A stretch of 64,000 bases of DNA from Flavobacterium tructae (GCF_002217475.1 NZ_MUHH01000020.1:79051-143050), one strand, 5' to 3'. Shown: positions 34,458 through 45,435, numbered from the stretch's first letter. Numbers and translations: made by a program. The notes: generated by a model not told the origin, from the sequence alone.

Positions 34458-36395
34458 ATGAAGAATTATATACCCTTTTATCTATTAATACTAAGTTTTT
34501 TTTCATTTCATACTTATTCTCAAAAGAATAAAATAGCTACGGCAGACAAACAATATGCCAACTACGCTTATATTAATGCGATTGAAACCTATGAAAGAGT
34601 AGCTTCAAAGGGCTACAAGTCTGCAGACATGTTCAAAAAACTGGGCAACTCTTTTTACTTTAATGCTGAATTTGATAAAGCTGCAAAATGGTATGACGAG
34701 TTATTTGCCATAACTAACGATGTAGAGCCCGAATACTATTACCGATATGCACAATCGTTAAAATCGACAAATCGCACAGAGAAAGCCAATCAAATGCTTG
34801 ATTTATTCTTTCAGTATTCAAAGAATGATACAAGGGGGAAACTGTACAAAAAAAATGAAAACTATCTGGATTTGATTAAAGCCAATTCCGGACGCTATAC
34901 GATTGAAGATTCAGGGATAAACAGTAAATTTTCGGATTACGGAACAACATTTTTCCAAAATAAAATTGTTTTCACCACCGCAAGAGATACAGGAGGACTG
35001 GGACAACAAAGACATAAATGGACAGGTGAAAGTTTCACCAACCTTTATGAAGCTGTCCTGGATGAAAACTTCAATCCAAGCGTACCTAAAAAAATAAAAT
35101 CAAAAATCAATAGTAAGTTTCACGAATCCACTCCCACTTTTACAAAAGACGGAACAACTGTTTATTTTACTCGCAATAATTATATGGATGGAAAAAAAGG
35201 GAAAAATGAACAAAAAACCACCTTTATAAAAATATACAAAGCCACTCTTAATCAAAAGAAGGAGTGGGACAATATCACAGAATTACCTTTTAACAGTAAT
35301 AACTACAGTACAGCACATCCTACTCTCAGTCCGGATGAAAAGACTTTATATTTTGCTTCAGATATGCCCGGAACAATAGGACAATCTGATATTTACAAGG
35401 TCAAAATCCTAAGTACCGGAGGATACAGCTCCCCTCAAAATTTAGGCCCCGGAATCAACACCGAAGGAAAAGAAACATTTCCCTTCGTAACCGATGAAAA
35501 TGAAATTTATTTTGCTTCAGACGGACATCCGGGACTTGGCGGTTTAGATGTTTTTGTTGGAAAAATAAACGATGCCGGAGTTAGTAATATTCAAAATTTA
35601 GGCGCAGATGTCAATTCTCCTAATGATGATTTTGCTTATATTATTGACATCAAATCCCGAAGAGGCTTTTTTTCATCGAACAGAAAAGGCGGACAAGGAT
35701 CGGATGATATTTATAAATTTTTAGAGACAAAAAAAATAAATACTGACTACCAATTATATGGAGTTGTGACTGATCTGGACACGAATGAAATTTTACCAAA
35801 TGCCAAAATCACCTTGTATGATCAGGACATGAAAGTAAAAGATTCAACTCTCACCGATGAGAAGGGAAATTATAGTTTCATTTTAGATCCTGAAACTCCT
35901 TATTATATTAGGGCCGAAAAAGAAAACTACAGCACCTGGGAACAAAAAATACTGGTATCAAAAGACCGTCCAAAAGCCTATTTACCGATTCCACTTGAAA
36001 AATCCCGCTACCAGGTAACCGTTGGGGATAATTTAGGTAAAGTTTTTGGTATCAAAACGATTTACTTCGATTTGGACAAATTCAATATTGGTAAAGAAGC
36101 TGCTTTAGACCTTGAAAAAATACTGGATGTACTAAACCTTTATCCAAAAATGAAATTAGATATTCGTTCTCATACAGACAGCCGTCAGACGCATAAATAC
36201 AATCAGCTACTGTCTGATAGAAGAGCTAAATCTACTATCGACTGGCTTATTAAACATGGGGTTGATAAAAACAGATTAACGGGCAAAGGTTATGGTGAAA
36301 CACAACTTGTAAACCATTGTTCTGATAATGAAAATTGCACGGAAGAAGAGCATCAAATGAACAGAAGAAGCGAATTTATTATTTCCGGATTGTAA
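34458..36395 (+). CDS. OmpA-family protein with TPR, PD40 and carboxypeptidase-regulatory domains
   Basis: A 645-residue protein. Signal peptide to about 22 (TYSQ), then TPR-like helices (about 25-110: ANYAYINAIETYERVASKGYKSADMFKKLGNSFYF). WD40-like PD40 repeats (about 160-420) include HPTLSPDEKTLYFASDMPG and FASDGHPGLGGLDVF. A CarboxypepD_reg-like domain covers about 430-510, and a C-terminal OmpA peptidoglycan-binding domain covers about 530-645 (IYFDLDKFNIG, DIRSHTDSRQT, LSDRRAKSTIDWL, RRSEFII). This is the usual third gene of adhesin/PorP operons. It likely links the adhesin complex to peptidoglycan. Confidence 0.93.
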   Translation: MKNYIPFYLLILSFFSFHTYSQKNKIATADKQYANYAYINAIETYERVASKGYKSADMFKKLGNSFYFNAEFDKAAKWYDELFAITNDVEPEYYYRYAQSLKSTNRTEKANQMLDLFFQYSKNDTRGKLYKKNENYLDLIKANSGRYTIEDSGINSKFSDYGTTFFQNKIVFTTARDTGGLGQQRHKWTGESFTNLYEAVLDENFNPSVPKKIKSKINSKFHESTPTFTKDGTTVYFTRNNYMDGKKGKNEQKTTFIKIYKATLNQKKEWDNITELPFNSNNYSTAHPTLSPDEKTLYFASDMPGTIGQSDIYKVKILSTGGYSSPQNLGPGINTEGKETFPFVTDENEIYFASDGHPGLGGLDVFVGKINDAGVSNIQNLGADVNSPNDDFAYIIDIKSRRGFFSSNRKGGQGSDDIYKFLETKKINTDYQLYGVVTDLDTNEILPNAKITLYDQDMKVKDSTLTDEKGNYSFILDPETPYYIRAEKENYSTWEQKILVSKDRPKAYLPIPLEKSRYQVTVGDNLGKVFGIKTIYFDLDKFNIGKEAALDLEKILDVLNLYPKMKLDIRSHTDSRQTHKYNQLLSDRRAKSTIDWLIKHGVDKNRLTGKGYGETQLVNHCSDNENCTEEEHQMNRRSEFIISGL

Positions 36396-36409
36396 AAATA
36401 ATTGTTCTA

Positions 36410-36455
36410 AACCGCAGGAATAAAAGTTTAAAGTAAGCTTTCTATTCCTGCGGTT
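36410..36455. terminator. Bidirectional terminator of the adhesin operon and tamL
   Basis: AACCGCAGGAATA pairs perfectly with TATTCCTGCGGTT over 13 bp, with a 20-base loop. It lies 14 bases after the OmpA gene and 31 bases before the convergent TamL stop. Confidence 0.72.
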
Positions 36456-36486
36456 ATTTTATTCTGTCTGTTCTAAAAACATAAAA

Positions 36487-38778
36487 TCAGAACGGGTATC
36501 CAATGGCGATGTTTAAAATCAAGTTCTCTTTTCTCCAGGGACCACTTCCAAAATTAATATCATCGATTACCCATCTCTGACCTTGCGGTAAATAGGGTTT
36601 TCTCAACGGAAATGCCAAATCGGTTCTTAAAACTAAAAAAGACAAATCAAAACGCAAGCCGGCTCCGGCTCCTACGGCAATGTCTTTCATAAAATCTTTG
36701 GTAATTTCTCCACCAGACTTATTGGGATCGGCATTTAAAAGCCAAACGTTTCCGGCATCTACAAATAACGCTCCGCGAACAATACTAAAAAGTTTGGCTC
36801 TGTATTCGGTACTAAACTCCAGTTTCAAATCGCCTGACTGATCCGGAAGAAAATTATTAGTCGTTTGTGTATTAAGATAACTTCCCGGCCCGAGTGATCT
36901 GGCTCTAAAAGCCCGAATGCTATTGGTTCCTCCTACCACAAATTGTTTAGCCGTTGGCAAAGCCCTTGAATTTCCGTACGGAAGTCCTATTCCTAAAATA
37001 ATCCTGCTGGCCAATTCACTTTCTTTACCCAGTTTTAAATAATGTCTTAGATCACCTCTCATTTTTACATATTGGCTAAAAGGAACATCAAAAATATTTT
37101 TCTGATTCCCATCTTTAACATTTGCTCCTGTTACCAGACCTGTAACGTTTCCTGCCAAATCTAAATCACCACTAAAATAAAACGTATTTTTTCTACGCTT
37201 TTGCATCGTATTGGTATAGGTATACGTATAAGTTGGCCCAAAAATCAATTGTTTTTCAATTATCTTTTCTAATGACGGGTCTTCTTGAATATCTGCTAAA
37301 TATTCAGCCGTCACGTGATTGGGGCTTACATAGGTCACATCAATTACATTCAGTTGATGTTCTTTTCGAATATTCTCTTTCCACTGGTATCCAAAAGACG
37401 TTTTAAAAGAGTTTAAAGCATACAATTGTGTTCTGTTTTGATATTCATACCTTACTGTTGCTTTGGTTCTCGGCACATATTCGCTGGAACCTTCAATATG
37501 AAAAAACGGAACGATAAATCTTGGCCAGGTCAAACTGGTTTCTGTTCCCAGCTTATAAATGTTTTTCCCGTTATTGGCTCCTGAAAGCTGAAAATCGGCA
37601 CCACCAAAAATGGAAACCGTAAACAATTCTGCCCCTCGAAATAAGTTTCTGTTGTTCCAGTTGATATTAATCTCACTACCGGTATAACTGGCCGAGTTCG
37701 TTTTTCCCAAAACTTCTACACGAATAAATTTCTTCGGTAAAAGCGTCAAATAATAATACGAATCCAACGCATTGGGTAAACTATCTGAAGGCTTAAATTC
37801 ATTTTTCACAAAACTAAACGTTCCCAAATTTACGAAACGATTTAGGGTCAGATTGTGGTCTTTACGGTTGTAGAAATCTCCCTTTTTGAAGTGAATGGCG
37901 CGATCAAAAACTCTTGGCTTAAAACTGTCAGCTGTATCAATAATGGTGAAGTCTTTATATTGAATAATATCTTTCGGCTGATATTTTACACTGTCTTTTG
38001 AAATGGTAAAATTCGGGTAGACTACAATTTTATTGATCTTATAGGCTGTAAGCGCTTTTGGAGGCGTATCCGCTTTAATTACCAATCTAATTTTTACTTC
38101 ATGATCGCCTTTGCTGCTGTCTACCTGTGCCAAAAGATAATCGGGGTTAAAATAATAATACCCTTTCTCCTTCAATCTGGCGTCTATACGTTCGCGTTCT
38201 GCTTTAATAACATCCAAATCATACGGCTGCCCCACTTTCAAGAGACTTCTTCGGCTTGACCTTCCGATTATTCTGGACATGGCCAATGAATCGTCAGGAA
38301 AAATCACGCTTTTAATAATGTATTGCTTTTTGGGTACCACTGTATATTCTGCTGTAACTCTTTTATGGCTAACAGTTGAATCGGCACTGACACGGGTTTT
38401 AAAATACCCTCTGTTTTCTGTAAAATTGCGAAGGACGGATGCATTATACTCTAAATCAACTTTACTAAAAAGTACAGGAGGTTCTCCCACTTTAGTACGC
38501 AGCCAATATCGGATTCCCTTTTGTTTTTTAGGTTCTCCGGCGATATTATAAAACCATAACTTAGGACGTAATCCCAGGAATTGTTTATTGGGTTTAGGAC
38601 GCAGTAAATCATTCAGTTCATTTTCCAGTTCTTTTCGTTCTTTCTTTTTAAGAATTGAATCTTTTACGGTTACCGAACCTCCTGTGTATAATAAATCTCC
38701 CTCCGGCAAATATTTTGTGTTACTGCATCCAAAAACAAAAAATAAGGACAGCACAACAAAATATCTGACATATTTCAT
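36487..38778 (-). CDS. BamA/TamA-family outer membrane lipoprotein (TamL)
   Basis: A 763-residue Omp85-superfamily protein with a lipoprotein signal (lipobox FVFGC, Cys18), the mark of the Bacteroidota-specific TamL form. POTRA-like domains occupy about residues 35-390. The C-terminal beta-barrel is of the surface-antigen type, with the VGGTNSIRAFRARSLGPGSYL lid-lock-like RAF motif, FSTEYRAKLFSIVRGALFVDAGNVW, and a final strand ending IAIGYPF. It presumably inserts or exports envelope proteins with TamB, which is directly upstream. An in-frame ATG at 38805 overlaps tamB by 17 bases; I prefer 38778, which places the signal peptide at the start. Confidence 0.9.
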   Translation of the reverse strand: MKYVRYFVVLSLFFVFGCSNTKYLPEGDLLYTGGSVTVKDSILKKKERKELENELNDLLRPKPNKQFLGLRPKLWFYNIAGEPKKQKGIRYWLRTKVGEPPVLFSKVDLEYNASVLRNFTENRGYFKTRVSADSTVSHKRVTAEYTVVPKKQYIIKSVIFPDDSLAMSRIIGRSSRRSLLKVGQPYDLDVIKAERERIDARLKEKGYYYFNPDYLLAQVDSSKGDHEVKIRLVIKADTPPKALTAYKINKIVVYPNFTISKDSVKYQPKDIIQYKDFTIIDTADSFKPRVFDRAIHFKKGDFYNRKDHNLTLNRFVNLGTFSFVKNEFKPSDSLPNALDSYYYLTLLPKKFIRVEVLGKTNSASYTGSEININWNNRNLFRGAELFTVSIFGGADFQLSGANNGKNIYKLGTETSLTWPRFIVPFFHIEGSSEYVPRTKATVRYEYQNRTQLYALNSFKTSFGYQWKENIRKEHQLNVIDVTYVSPNHVTAEYLADIQEDPSLEKIIEKQLIFGPTYTYTYTNTMQKRRKNTFYFSGDLDLAGNVTGLVTGANVKDGNQKNIFDVPFSQYVKMRGDLRHYLKLGKESELASRIILGIGLPYGNSRALPTAKQFVVGGTNSIRAFRARSLGPGSYLNTQTTNNFLPDQSGDLKLEFSTEYRAKLFSIVRGALFVDAGNVWLLNADPNKSGGEITKDFMKDIAVGAGAGLRFDLSFLVLRTDLAFPLRKPYLPQGQRWVIDDINFGSGPWRKENLILNIAIGYPF

Positions 38779-38788
38779 TCTTATATTG

Positions 38789-41700
38789 TTATGTTTTTTG
38801 CTCATTCCCTTCTATTTGATTTTCCTTTTTTTGCTTCTCCTCTTTCTCTTTCAGTTTCTTTTTTTCGTTGCGTAATTTTTCTTCTCTAATCATTTCTTTT
38901 TCGGCTGCACTTCGATGAAAAAGTTCACGGAATTTATTGTAACTCATCGTGATGATAAAAGCAACACCGGTTTCAACTACCTGACCTTCGACCGCCACCT
39001 GATATTCATTTTTTCGGTAAGCCCGAACCATATAACGGCCGTCTTTGGTTAATTGATAATCCAATGCCACGTCTCCCGCAATATTGGCACTTTGCTCGTT
39101 GGCTCGCTCCTGACCTTCAACGGCAAAACTGCTCCCTACGGTAACTTTTAATCGATCGTTTAACAACTTTTTGGAAACCCCGACGTTCAGATCGGTTCTG
39201 TTTTCTCTGTTACCGGATGTATAATCGTCTGTTGACTCGAGATCAAACTCTAACTGAACTCCGGTGATTAATTCTCCGGCAAGATCATTTAATTGCTGTG
39301 ACAAAATTTTACTCACACTTTGGCGTGCGAGAGATTCTGCACTGGTTCCCCCGCTTTCGCTCGAAAATGGGTTTTCACCAATAAATCGGTTCAATAGTAA
39401 AAGAGCAAAAACCTGTTTGTTCAATTCCGCCGGTTCTTGTCTTAACTGCTGGAGTTTTGCTTTGGTAAGTGATACTACATTTGCAGAAACATCATTATTG
39501 CCCTCCGGAAGTACAATATCAAAAGTGATTTCCGGTTTTAAAAGCTCCCCGTTCATTTTCAACAAGGTCTGAAACGGAATTTTCTGCTTATAGGTGTTTC
39601 GCTCAGTAGGGTTATCCGTTGGCAATTGATTGCCCAATAAGTCTATTGGTGCGGTGTTTACTTTATAAATCGCCGTAATATTCAGATTGGCCATGGTAGG
39701 TTCACCGTTCCAAATGATGTAACTCCCTTTCTGAATATCAAATTTTCGTCGGATCATGTTGAAATTCATCTCATAAGCCCCATCTGAAAACTCATATTTA
39801 CCGGTTAAAGTTGTTTTCCCTGACGGATCGATTCCACCGGTAAGTTCGGCTTCTCCTTTTAGATTCAGATAATCACCGTTCCCTTTATCGATAACCAAAG
39901 TAAGTTCTGCCTCTTTGTCGATGGCAATAGCCACACTGACGTCCATACCCACTAACCGCGACTGATTGAGTTTTTGCTCCATCGCAACAGTCTGTTTCAG
40001 ATATTGATTGTCTTCGTCTACAAATTCAACTATCCCTTCCCGATCGGCGATTGAAGGATCTGATTGCGGCATCACAACTGTAAACTTAGTGTCTTTATTT
40101 ATTTTAATAGTTCCGCCAACTACAGGATTTTCGAGCGTTCCTTTGATATTCAGCTTGCTGTCTAACACCAAATCTCCATAAAACAAATCATTGTCTTTTT
40201 CCTGCGAATGTATCGCTCTGAAATTATCTGCCACTACAGTTAAGCCAAAGTCAAATTTGGTATAATCTGTTGCTTTAATGGTTCCGTTTACAATCAGTTC
40301 ATTGTCGTTTTCATCCTGAAAAGTAAACGTATCAAAAGTGATAATATCATCCTGAAGTGTTATTTTTTCGTCAGCTGTTTTGTAGTAGGAATTAAATTTT
40401 GTTATTCTGAAACCTGTCTCTTTAAATTCCAGTGCTCCGTTTACTTTTGGCGCGGCAGCATTTCCGGTAATTTTAAAATTCCCTGCTAAAAATCCAGTTC
40501 CCTCAGTCAGATTGCCCATGCTGAATCCCTGAATACTTTTGATATTTAATTTGTTCAGATCCAGATTAAAATCCAGATTTCCATCGTCGATTTTATAATT
40601 TCCGGTCAGGTTTACATCATTTCCTTCTCCGCTAAGAGTAACATTGGCTGCCAGCAGATTATTGGTTTTATTGTCTACTTTTACTGTAATATCTCCAACA
40701 GGTTCTCCTTTGAAAGCAAATTGATCTACTTTTATATCCGAGGTAAAAGTAGGTTTGGTCATTACATTTTCAACCAGTGCATGCCCATTAATCAGACCCT
40801 GCATTAACAATTGATCTTTTTTGACGATGTTCATAATCGTCTCTATTTTGAAATTTACAAAATCAATCTGTAAAGGTGCACTATCCTGATCTCCGAGGGA
40901 TTGAACTCTTAATTCATTACCCGAATTTTCTAAATTAAATTTATTAACATACAATCTCTTGTCTCCAAACTCCACCACATTTTCCGGATCCATATTCCAT
41001 TTATCATAATTCAGAATAAAATTTTGAGCATCAATTCTGAAACTGCTTTTTGAACCGTCGTGTTTTAAGTCTCCCGCAATAAAATACTGTTGTTTCTCTT
41101 TAGCATCTTTTACTTCAAGTGCATAATCCAAAACATTATTTTCAATTTTTCCGGATAAGCTTGTAAATGGATTTTTTAAAGAACCGCTCTCAATTGTTCC
41201 AAAAGAAGCATTGTATTCTAACCCATTTTCTTTGGCTTCGATATTGATTTTCCCGTCGGCAATGGTGTTAGCGGCATATACAATTCTCGGAATACTTCCT
41301 TTTATTTCCAAAGAATCTGACACGTTATTGTACTTTCCTGATAAAGTAACAGGTTCCAACCCCGTTAATTCAGGAAGCAGTTTCAGTAACACGGGATCGT
41401 TATCAATCTTTATTGTAAAAGTCAATCGTTGCTCATCCGTTTCTCCTTTTACTTTTGGACTTTTTAAATCGATGTACTTTGACAGTGATTTTTTTAATGC
41501 TGCCGTTAAAGTCGTCAGTTTGTATTTCCCATCAACCTCCGCATTTAAAAACTGAGAAGAAACTTTGATATTGTTTCGATTTTGATCGGCAAAGGCAATC
41601 AATCTGATCGAATCGAGAACAATAGGTTCCGCTGTCTGCGCAATCTGAATGTTGGAAAGAAATACTTTTCCGTTCAAAAAATCAGGATTACTGTTGGCAA

Positions 41701-43879
41701 TATCTGCATCAACATTTCCACGCAGTTTCATTGGACCGGCATGCAGATTTAATTTTTCCAAATCGGCAATATCCAGGTTTAATTTTAACTGAATGGAAGG
41801 GTATTTTTCTTCGGTATTTCCACTGGCCGTTAAATCGAAATGCAGGTTAGGGTCTTTCATTCCAGAGTTTAGAACAAAAGATCCTTTCTCGATATTCCCT
41901 TTTAAAGTCAGATCTTTATAGGTATATTTATTGAAAACAGCCTTCTGAACCAATCCGTCAAATTCTGCCTGTGCTGTTTTTGGATCTAATCCCTTGCCTT
42001 TTACTTTTGTTTTAAGCGTAATTCTTCCTATTGAATCGTTTTTAATCAATTTTCCTAAATCAAAATCCAGCAAATAAACAGTCGCATCGTACTTTTCTTT
42101 TTTCTTCACTCGCTGATCGAACAAAGCATCTACTTTTGCATTTCCGAAACTACTACTGAAAGCCAGCTTGGTTTTAAAATTAACAACAGAACCTTTAAAC
42201 TTACCTTGTAAATTCAGCTGTGAAGGCAATTGAATATTCTTTGGAACAGTTCCCGCAGCTACAAACGAATAAATGTCTTTTGACGTGCTTGAAAGTTTTC
42301 TGATATCTAAATCGTAATCCGCTTTTTGTGCATCAGGCATCCCTTTTATCTTTCCTGAAACAGCAACTTTTGTAGCTCCGATTCCGCTCATTTCGAACTG
42401 TGCAATATTCAGATCTTTTATCTTCCCACTCAAACGTGCATTGACCTTCAAAACGGCATTTGGATTACTCTTAAACGGATTGGATTTCTGTAAATCGGGA
42501 GCGAAAAGCAGGATATCTTTAAAACCTATTTTGGACTGATTTAAATTGGCCTCTAAAGTAAGATTACCCAAATCTTTGGAAACAGAAGCGATAGAAGGAT
42601 AACCCACTTTAATACCATTCTGAAAAAGTGTCTGTGGCGTTTTTAAATACAAATCATTCAGGTACGCGTTCTTTGGCCCGTAAAAGAAATTGGTTTTTAA
42701 AGCCTGAAGCTGCAAGCCGCTTTTATCGTTTAAGGTCAGCGTTTTTATATTTCCTGAAATTGTATCGTTCCCATAATACAATTTTTCTGCTTTAAAATTA
42801 ACTTTACTCAGATCCATATGACTGTAATCAACTCCTTTCGAAATTGGTTTTGACTGCATATCATCAAATTTGAACGCTATATTTTGGATGTCTATAACAT
42901 TCAACTTTACTTTCCATCCTGCCTGTTTTATGGCAGTAGTATCTAAATCAGGAGTTTGAAGCTGTTTGTCTTTTGCGCCCAAACGTAGATTCCCTTTTAA
43001 ATTTTTAAGTTCGAAAGCTTCGAAATCCAATAATTGACGGTTCAAATCAATTTTGTTTACAGCTACATTCAACTGATCCAGTTGTATTCCGGAATCCAAT
43101 TTGGAATCTTTGTTGTCGTAAACAATATCAATTTTTGCTAATCTGATGTTTCCTAACTTCAAATTGAAATCTGCTCTTTTCGAGACGGTATCTATCGTTT
43201 GCACTGATGTTTCAGCGATCTTTTCGACCACATCCTGATTCAAAACCACCTTTAATCCTCTTAGATTAATATCCGGAATATTGAAATTCATTTTATCTAA
43301 ATCGAATTCCCTGAATTTGGTATCAAAATGCGTAAGTTTTACACGAGTGTCATTTTTAGAAAAATCATCTTTAAAATCAAACCTGACGTTATCCAGATTT
43401 ATTTTTACAACCGAAATTTTAAAAGGTTTGCTGTTCGGATCTTCAACCTTTGGTTCTTTAGACTCAAATGCTTTAATAATATAATCAAAATTAAAAGCTC
43501 CTTTTTTGTCCCTTGAAATACGGACTGCGGTATTTTGCAGTGAAACCGAATTAATCTCCAATTCACTGTTGATCAATTTAAATAAATCAACATCCAACTC
43601 CAGACGTTTTCCGCTTAACAAAGTATCTTTTTTTTGATCTTCAAAGTAAAATCCTTCCAAAACAATGTCTTTCGGAAATTTTATCGAAATATGATCTAAC
43701 GAAACTTTAGTTTTTATCTTTTTATGCAGATAAGTAATGGCCTTATCTTTTACGAAATTCTGGACGGAAGGAACCTGAATTAAGACAATAAGAAGCAGTA
43801 AAAGTGTAATTACAGAAGCCATGCACCAAAGCAGTACACGAAGTGTTTTTTTTAGAAAATGAATGATTTTCTTATTCAT
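38789..43879 (-). CDS. tamB: Translocation and assembly module protein TamB-like
   Basis: A 1696-residue AsmA-like/TamB protein. One N-terminal transmembrane helix (about 13-35: VLLWCMASVITLLLLLIVLIQVP) is followed by an AsmA-like start (VSLDHISIKFPKDIVLEGFYFEDQKKDTLL) and a very long beta-rich body that should form the periplasm-spanning groove. The TamB (DUF490) C-terminal domain (about 1330-1640) includes GIDPSGKTTLTGKYEFSDGAYEMNF and FALLLLNRFIGENPF. The tail is Lys/Glu-rich. It acts in the envelope with TamL, the next gene, either in outer membrane protein assembly or in lipid transport as shown for AsmA relatives. Confidence 0.92.
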   Translation of the reverse strand: MNKKIIHFLKKTLRVLLWCMASVITLLLLLIVLIQVPSVQNFVKDKAITYLHKKIKTKVSLDHISIKFPKDIVLEGFYFEDQKKDTLLSGKRLELDVDLFKLINSELEINSVSLQNTAVRISRDKKGAFNFDYIIKAFESKEPKVEDPNSKPFKISVVKINLDNVRFDFKDDFSKNDTRVKLTHFDTKFREFDLDKMNFNIPDINLRGLKVVLNQDVVEKIAETSVQTIDTVSKRADFNLKLGNIRLAKIDIVYDNKDSKLDSGIQLDQLNVAVNKIDLNRQLLDFEAFELKNLKGNLRLGAKDKQLQTPDLDTTAIKQAGWKVKLNVIDIQNIAFKFDDMQSKPISKGVDYSHMDLSKVNFKAEKLYYGNDTISGNIKTLTLNDKSGLQLQALKTNFFYGPKNAYLNDLYLKTPQTLFQNGIKVGYPSIASVSKDLGNLTLEANLNQSKIGFKDILLFAPDLQKSNPFKSNPNAVLKVNARLSGKIKDLNIAQFEMSGIGATKVAVSGKIKGMPDAQKADYDLDIRKLSSTSKDIYSFVAAGTVPKNIQLPSQLNLQGKFKGSVVNFKTKLAFSSSFGNAKVDALFDQRVKKKEKYDATVYLLDFDLGKLIKNDSIGRITLKTKVKGKGLDPKTAQAEFDGLVQKAVFNKYTYKDLTLKGNIEKGSFVLNSGMKDPNLHFDLTASGNTEEKYPSIQLKLNLDIADLEKLNLHAGPMKLRGNVDADIANSNPDFLNGKVFLSNIQIAQTAEPIVLDSIRLIAFADQNRNNIKVSSQFLNAEVDGKYKLTTLTAALKKSLSKYIDLKSPKVKGETDEQRLTFTIKIDNDPVLLKLLPELTGLEPVTLSGKYNNVSDSLEIKGSIPRIVYAANTIADGKINIEAKENGLEYNASFGTIESGSLKNPFTSLSGKIENNVLDYALEVKDAKEKQQYFIAGDLKHDGSKSSFRIDAQNFILNYDKWNMDPENVVEFGDKRLYVNKFNLENSGNELRVQSLGDQDSAPLQIDFVNFKIETIMNIVKKDQLLMQGLINGHALVENVMTKPTFTSDIKVDQFAFKGEPVGDITVKVDNKTNNLLAANVTLSGEGNDVNLTGNYKIDDGNLDFNLDLNKLNIKSIQGFSMGNLTEGTGFLAGNFKITGNAAAPKVNGALEFKETGFRITKFNSYYKTADEKITLQDDIITFDTFTFQDENDNELIVNGTIKATDYTKFDFGLTVVADNFRAIHSQEKDNDLFYGDLVLDSKLNIKGTLENPVVGGTIKINKDTKFTVVMPQSDPSIADREGIVEFVDEDNQYLKQTVAMEQKLNQSRLVGMDVSVAIAIDKEAELTLVIDKGNGDYLNLKGEAELTGGIDPSGKTTLTGKYEFSDGAYEMNFNMIRRKFDIQKGSYIIWNGEPTMANLNITAIYKVNTAPIDLLGNQLPTDNPTERNTYKQKIPFQTLLKMNGELLKPEITFDIVLPEGNNDVSANVVSLTKAKLQQLRQEPAELNKQVFALLLLNRFIGENPFSSESGGTSAESLARQSVSKILSQQLNDLAGELITGVQLEFDLESTDDYTSGNRENRTDLNVGVSKKLLNDRLKVTVGSSFAVEGQERANEQSANIAGDVALDYQLTKDGRYMVRAYRKNEYQVAVEGQVVETGVAFIITMSYNKFRELFHRSAAEKEMIREEKLRNEKKKLKEKEEKQKKENQIEGNEQKT

Positions 43880-44141
43880 ACGTCAATAAAACACATTTAG
43901 ATTAAAGTTTGATTTGGACAAATCTGCAAAAACAAATTTGTAAAATTTAAACTCAAACAATTTACATAATTACCTGTAATTATTCTAAAATTTAGCAACA
44001 AATAATTATTTTCTTACGTTTGGTATTGTAGTTACCGAGCGGAAACGTAAAGAATTCTGCTCTGTTGAAATTGATATTTTAAATTTTAGCAAATTTTTAC
44101 AATGCTCTGAATATCAAAACGTCTTAAAAATCCTGAAGGTT

Positions 44142-45098
44142 TTAAAACTTAATATGCTGCCATTTTTCTTCTACACTTTTTATTTTTTGACGTAGCTTGA
44201 CTAAAAATTTCTGATGCTGCTCAGATTCCGGATTAAAGCTTCGATGGTGCAGACTTTTTTGAATTTCTCCTACTTCCTGCAAGGTCGGAATACTATTCTC
44301 TGCAATATAATTTTCACTGAATCTCTGCCAGATATAGTCAATTGCTACAACATTCGGATGCAGCATATCTTCGGCATAAAAGCGATAATCACGAAGTTCA
44401 TCCATCATAATTTCGTAAGAAGGAAAATATCCTAATTGCTGATTCTCAATTTTAGATTGCAGATTTTGGTGAAGCCCCGTAAACAGATGTGACTTACTCA
44501 ATTGATTTTCTACAAAACCATCTTTGATATGGCGCACTGGTGAAATGGTAAAAATGAAATTTATATTCGGGTTTGAACCATGAATTAAGCGGATTGTATT
44601 TTGAATGCTTTTCTGAATTACATCAGCAGTCAATAATTCTTTCGTGAATTGTCTTTGCGGTACTTTATGACAATTGGCGACTACTTCGTTACTTTCAGTA
44701 TTTCTGTAAATCCATGAGGTTCCATAGGTTACTATGATGTGAGTAGCCTCTTTGATTTGTTTGTTTGTTTTGGTAATTGCTTCGTTAAGTGTTTGCAACA
44801 ACTCCTGTCGATCGGAATGACTCAAATCTGAATGAACTTCAAAACAATGCCAGCGTTCGTTATGAAAAAAAACATCTTTCTCCGTAAAAAACTCTTGTTT
44901 AACCACTCTCTGAATCACTTTCTCAATGGAAACCGGATTGAAGATAATTCCAAATGGATTGGTTTCGTTCTGAAGCTTAAAATAATCAAATTTCTCTGCC
45001 ATGTTTTCCGCAAAACAAGATCCCATAGAAATGATCTTCGAATGATAATCGATTGGATTACTGCTTTTTGAAACTGGAATCTGGGTTCTGAATTGCAT
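44142..45098 (-). CDS. GSCFA-domain protein
   Basis: A 318-residue cytoplasmic protein. The name-giving motif GSCFAENMAEKFDYFKLQNETNPFGIIFNPVSI is at about 27-59. Further family marks are THIIVTYGTSWIYR, CHKVPQRQFTKELL, FIFTISPVRHIKDGFVENQLSK, YFPSYEIMMDELRDYRFYAEDMLHPN, and HHRSFN near the end. The GSCFA domain belongs to the SGNH/GDSL-like hydrolase group, with Ser and His as probable catalytic residues, but the substrate is not known. It lies upstream of nothing on its strand and is not in an operon. Confidence 0.92.
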   Translation of the reverse strand: MQFRTQIPVSKSSNPIDYHSKIISMGSCFAENMAEKFDYFKLQNETNPFGIIFNPVSIEKVIQRVVKQEFFTEKDVFFHNERWHCFEVHSDLSHSDRQELLQTLNEAITKTNKQIKEATHIIVTYGTSWIYRNTESNEVVANCHKVPQRQFTKELLTADVIQKSIQNTIRLIHGSNPNINFIFTISPVRHIKDGFVENQLSKSHLFTGLHQNLQSKIENQQLGYFPSYEIMMDELRDYRFYAEDMLHPNVVAIDYIWQRFSENYIAENSIPTLQEVGEIQKSLHHRSFNPESEQHQKFLVKLRQKIKSVEEKWQHIKF

Positions 45099-45276
45099 GA
45101 AGTTGTTTTGTGTAAATTTCGATTATTTTTCACAAACAAAAAAGCCGAAAACAAAATGTCCCCGACTTTTCGCCCCCAAATTTTAAACTTTCTACTAATA
45201 GAAATATTCAGATGTATATTTTTAATCCTTCAGCATTATCAATGCTTTTTTCAGGATATCCGGCTGTATTATACGC

Positions 45277-45425
45277 CTAACTTATAGATAGAACATATAT
45301 TCTTTCTAAAGTATCTGCAATTTCATTGTCAAAAACTCCGCTTCCTTCTCCATCCACAAAAGAAATTTTATCAAATCCTAAAATATTCTTAGCAGTATTA
45401 TTTTTAGCATTACAAACGTAACACA
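45277..45425 (-). pseudogene. Remnant of a third YD-repeat-like lipoprotein gene
   Basis: The minus strand encodes a stretch of about 45 codons, with CNAKNNTAKNILGF and later FVDGEGSGVFDNEIAD. It resembles YDTKNSPFKSILGYSSL of the lipoprotein at 48837 and YDSKKNPNTNVTGLKLL of the one at 45734. No signal peptide or start precedes it. Its upstream side joins directly to the sequence that precedes the intact paralogue, as if the N-terminal and central parts had been deleted. Confidence 0.45.
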
Positions 45426-45435
45426 CCTAAAAATC

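Noticed and set aside
39264..41555. Plus-strand ORFs of 102 and 114 codons opposite tamB
   Set aside because: Antisense to a long, well-supported gene, with no signals or recognisable domains.
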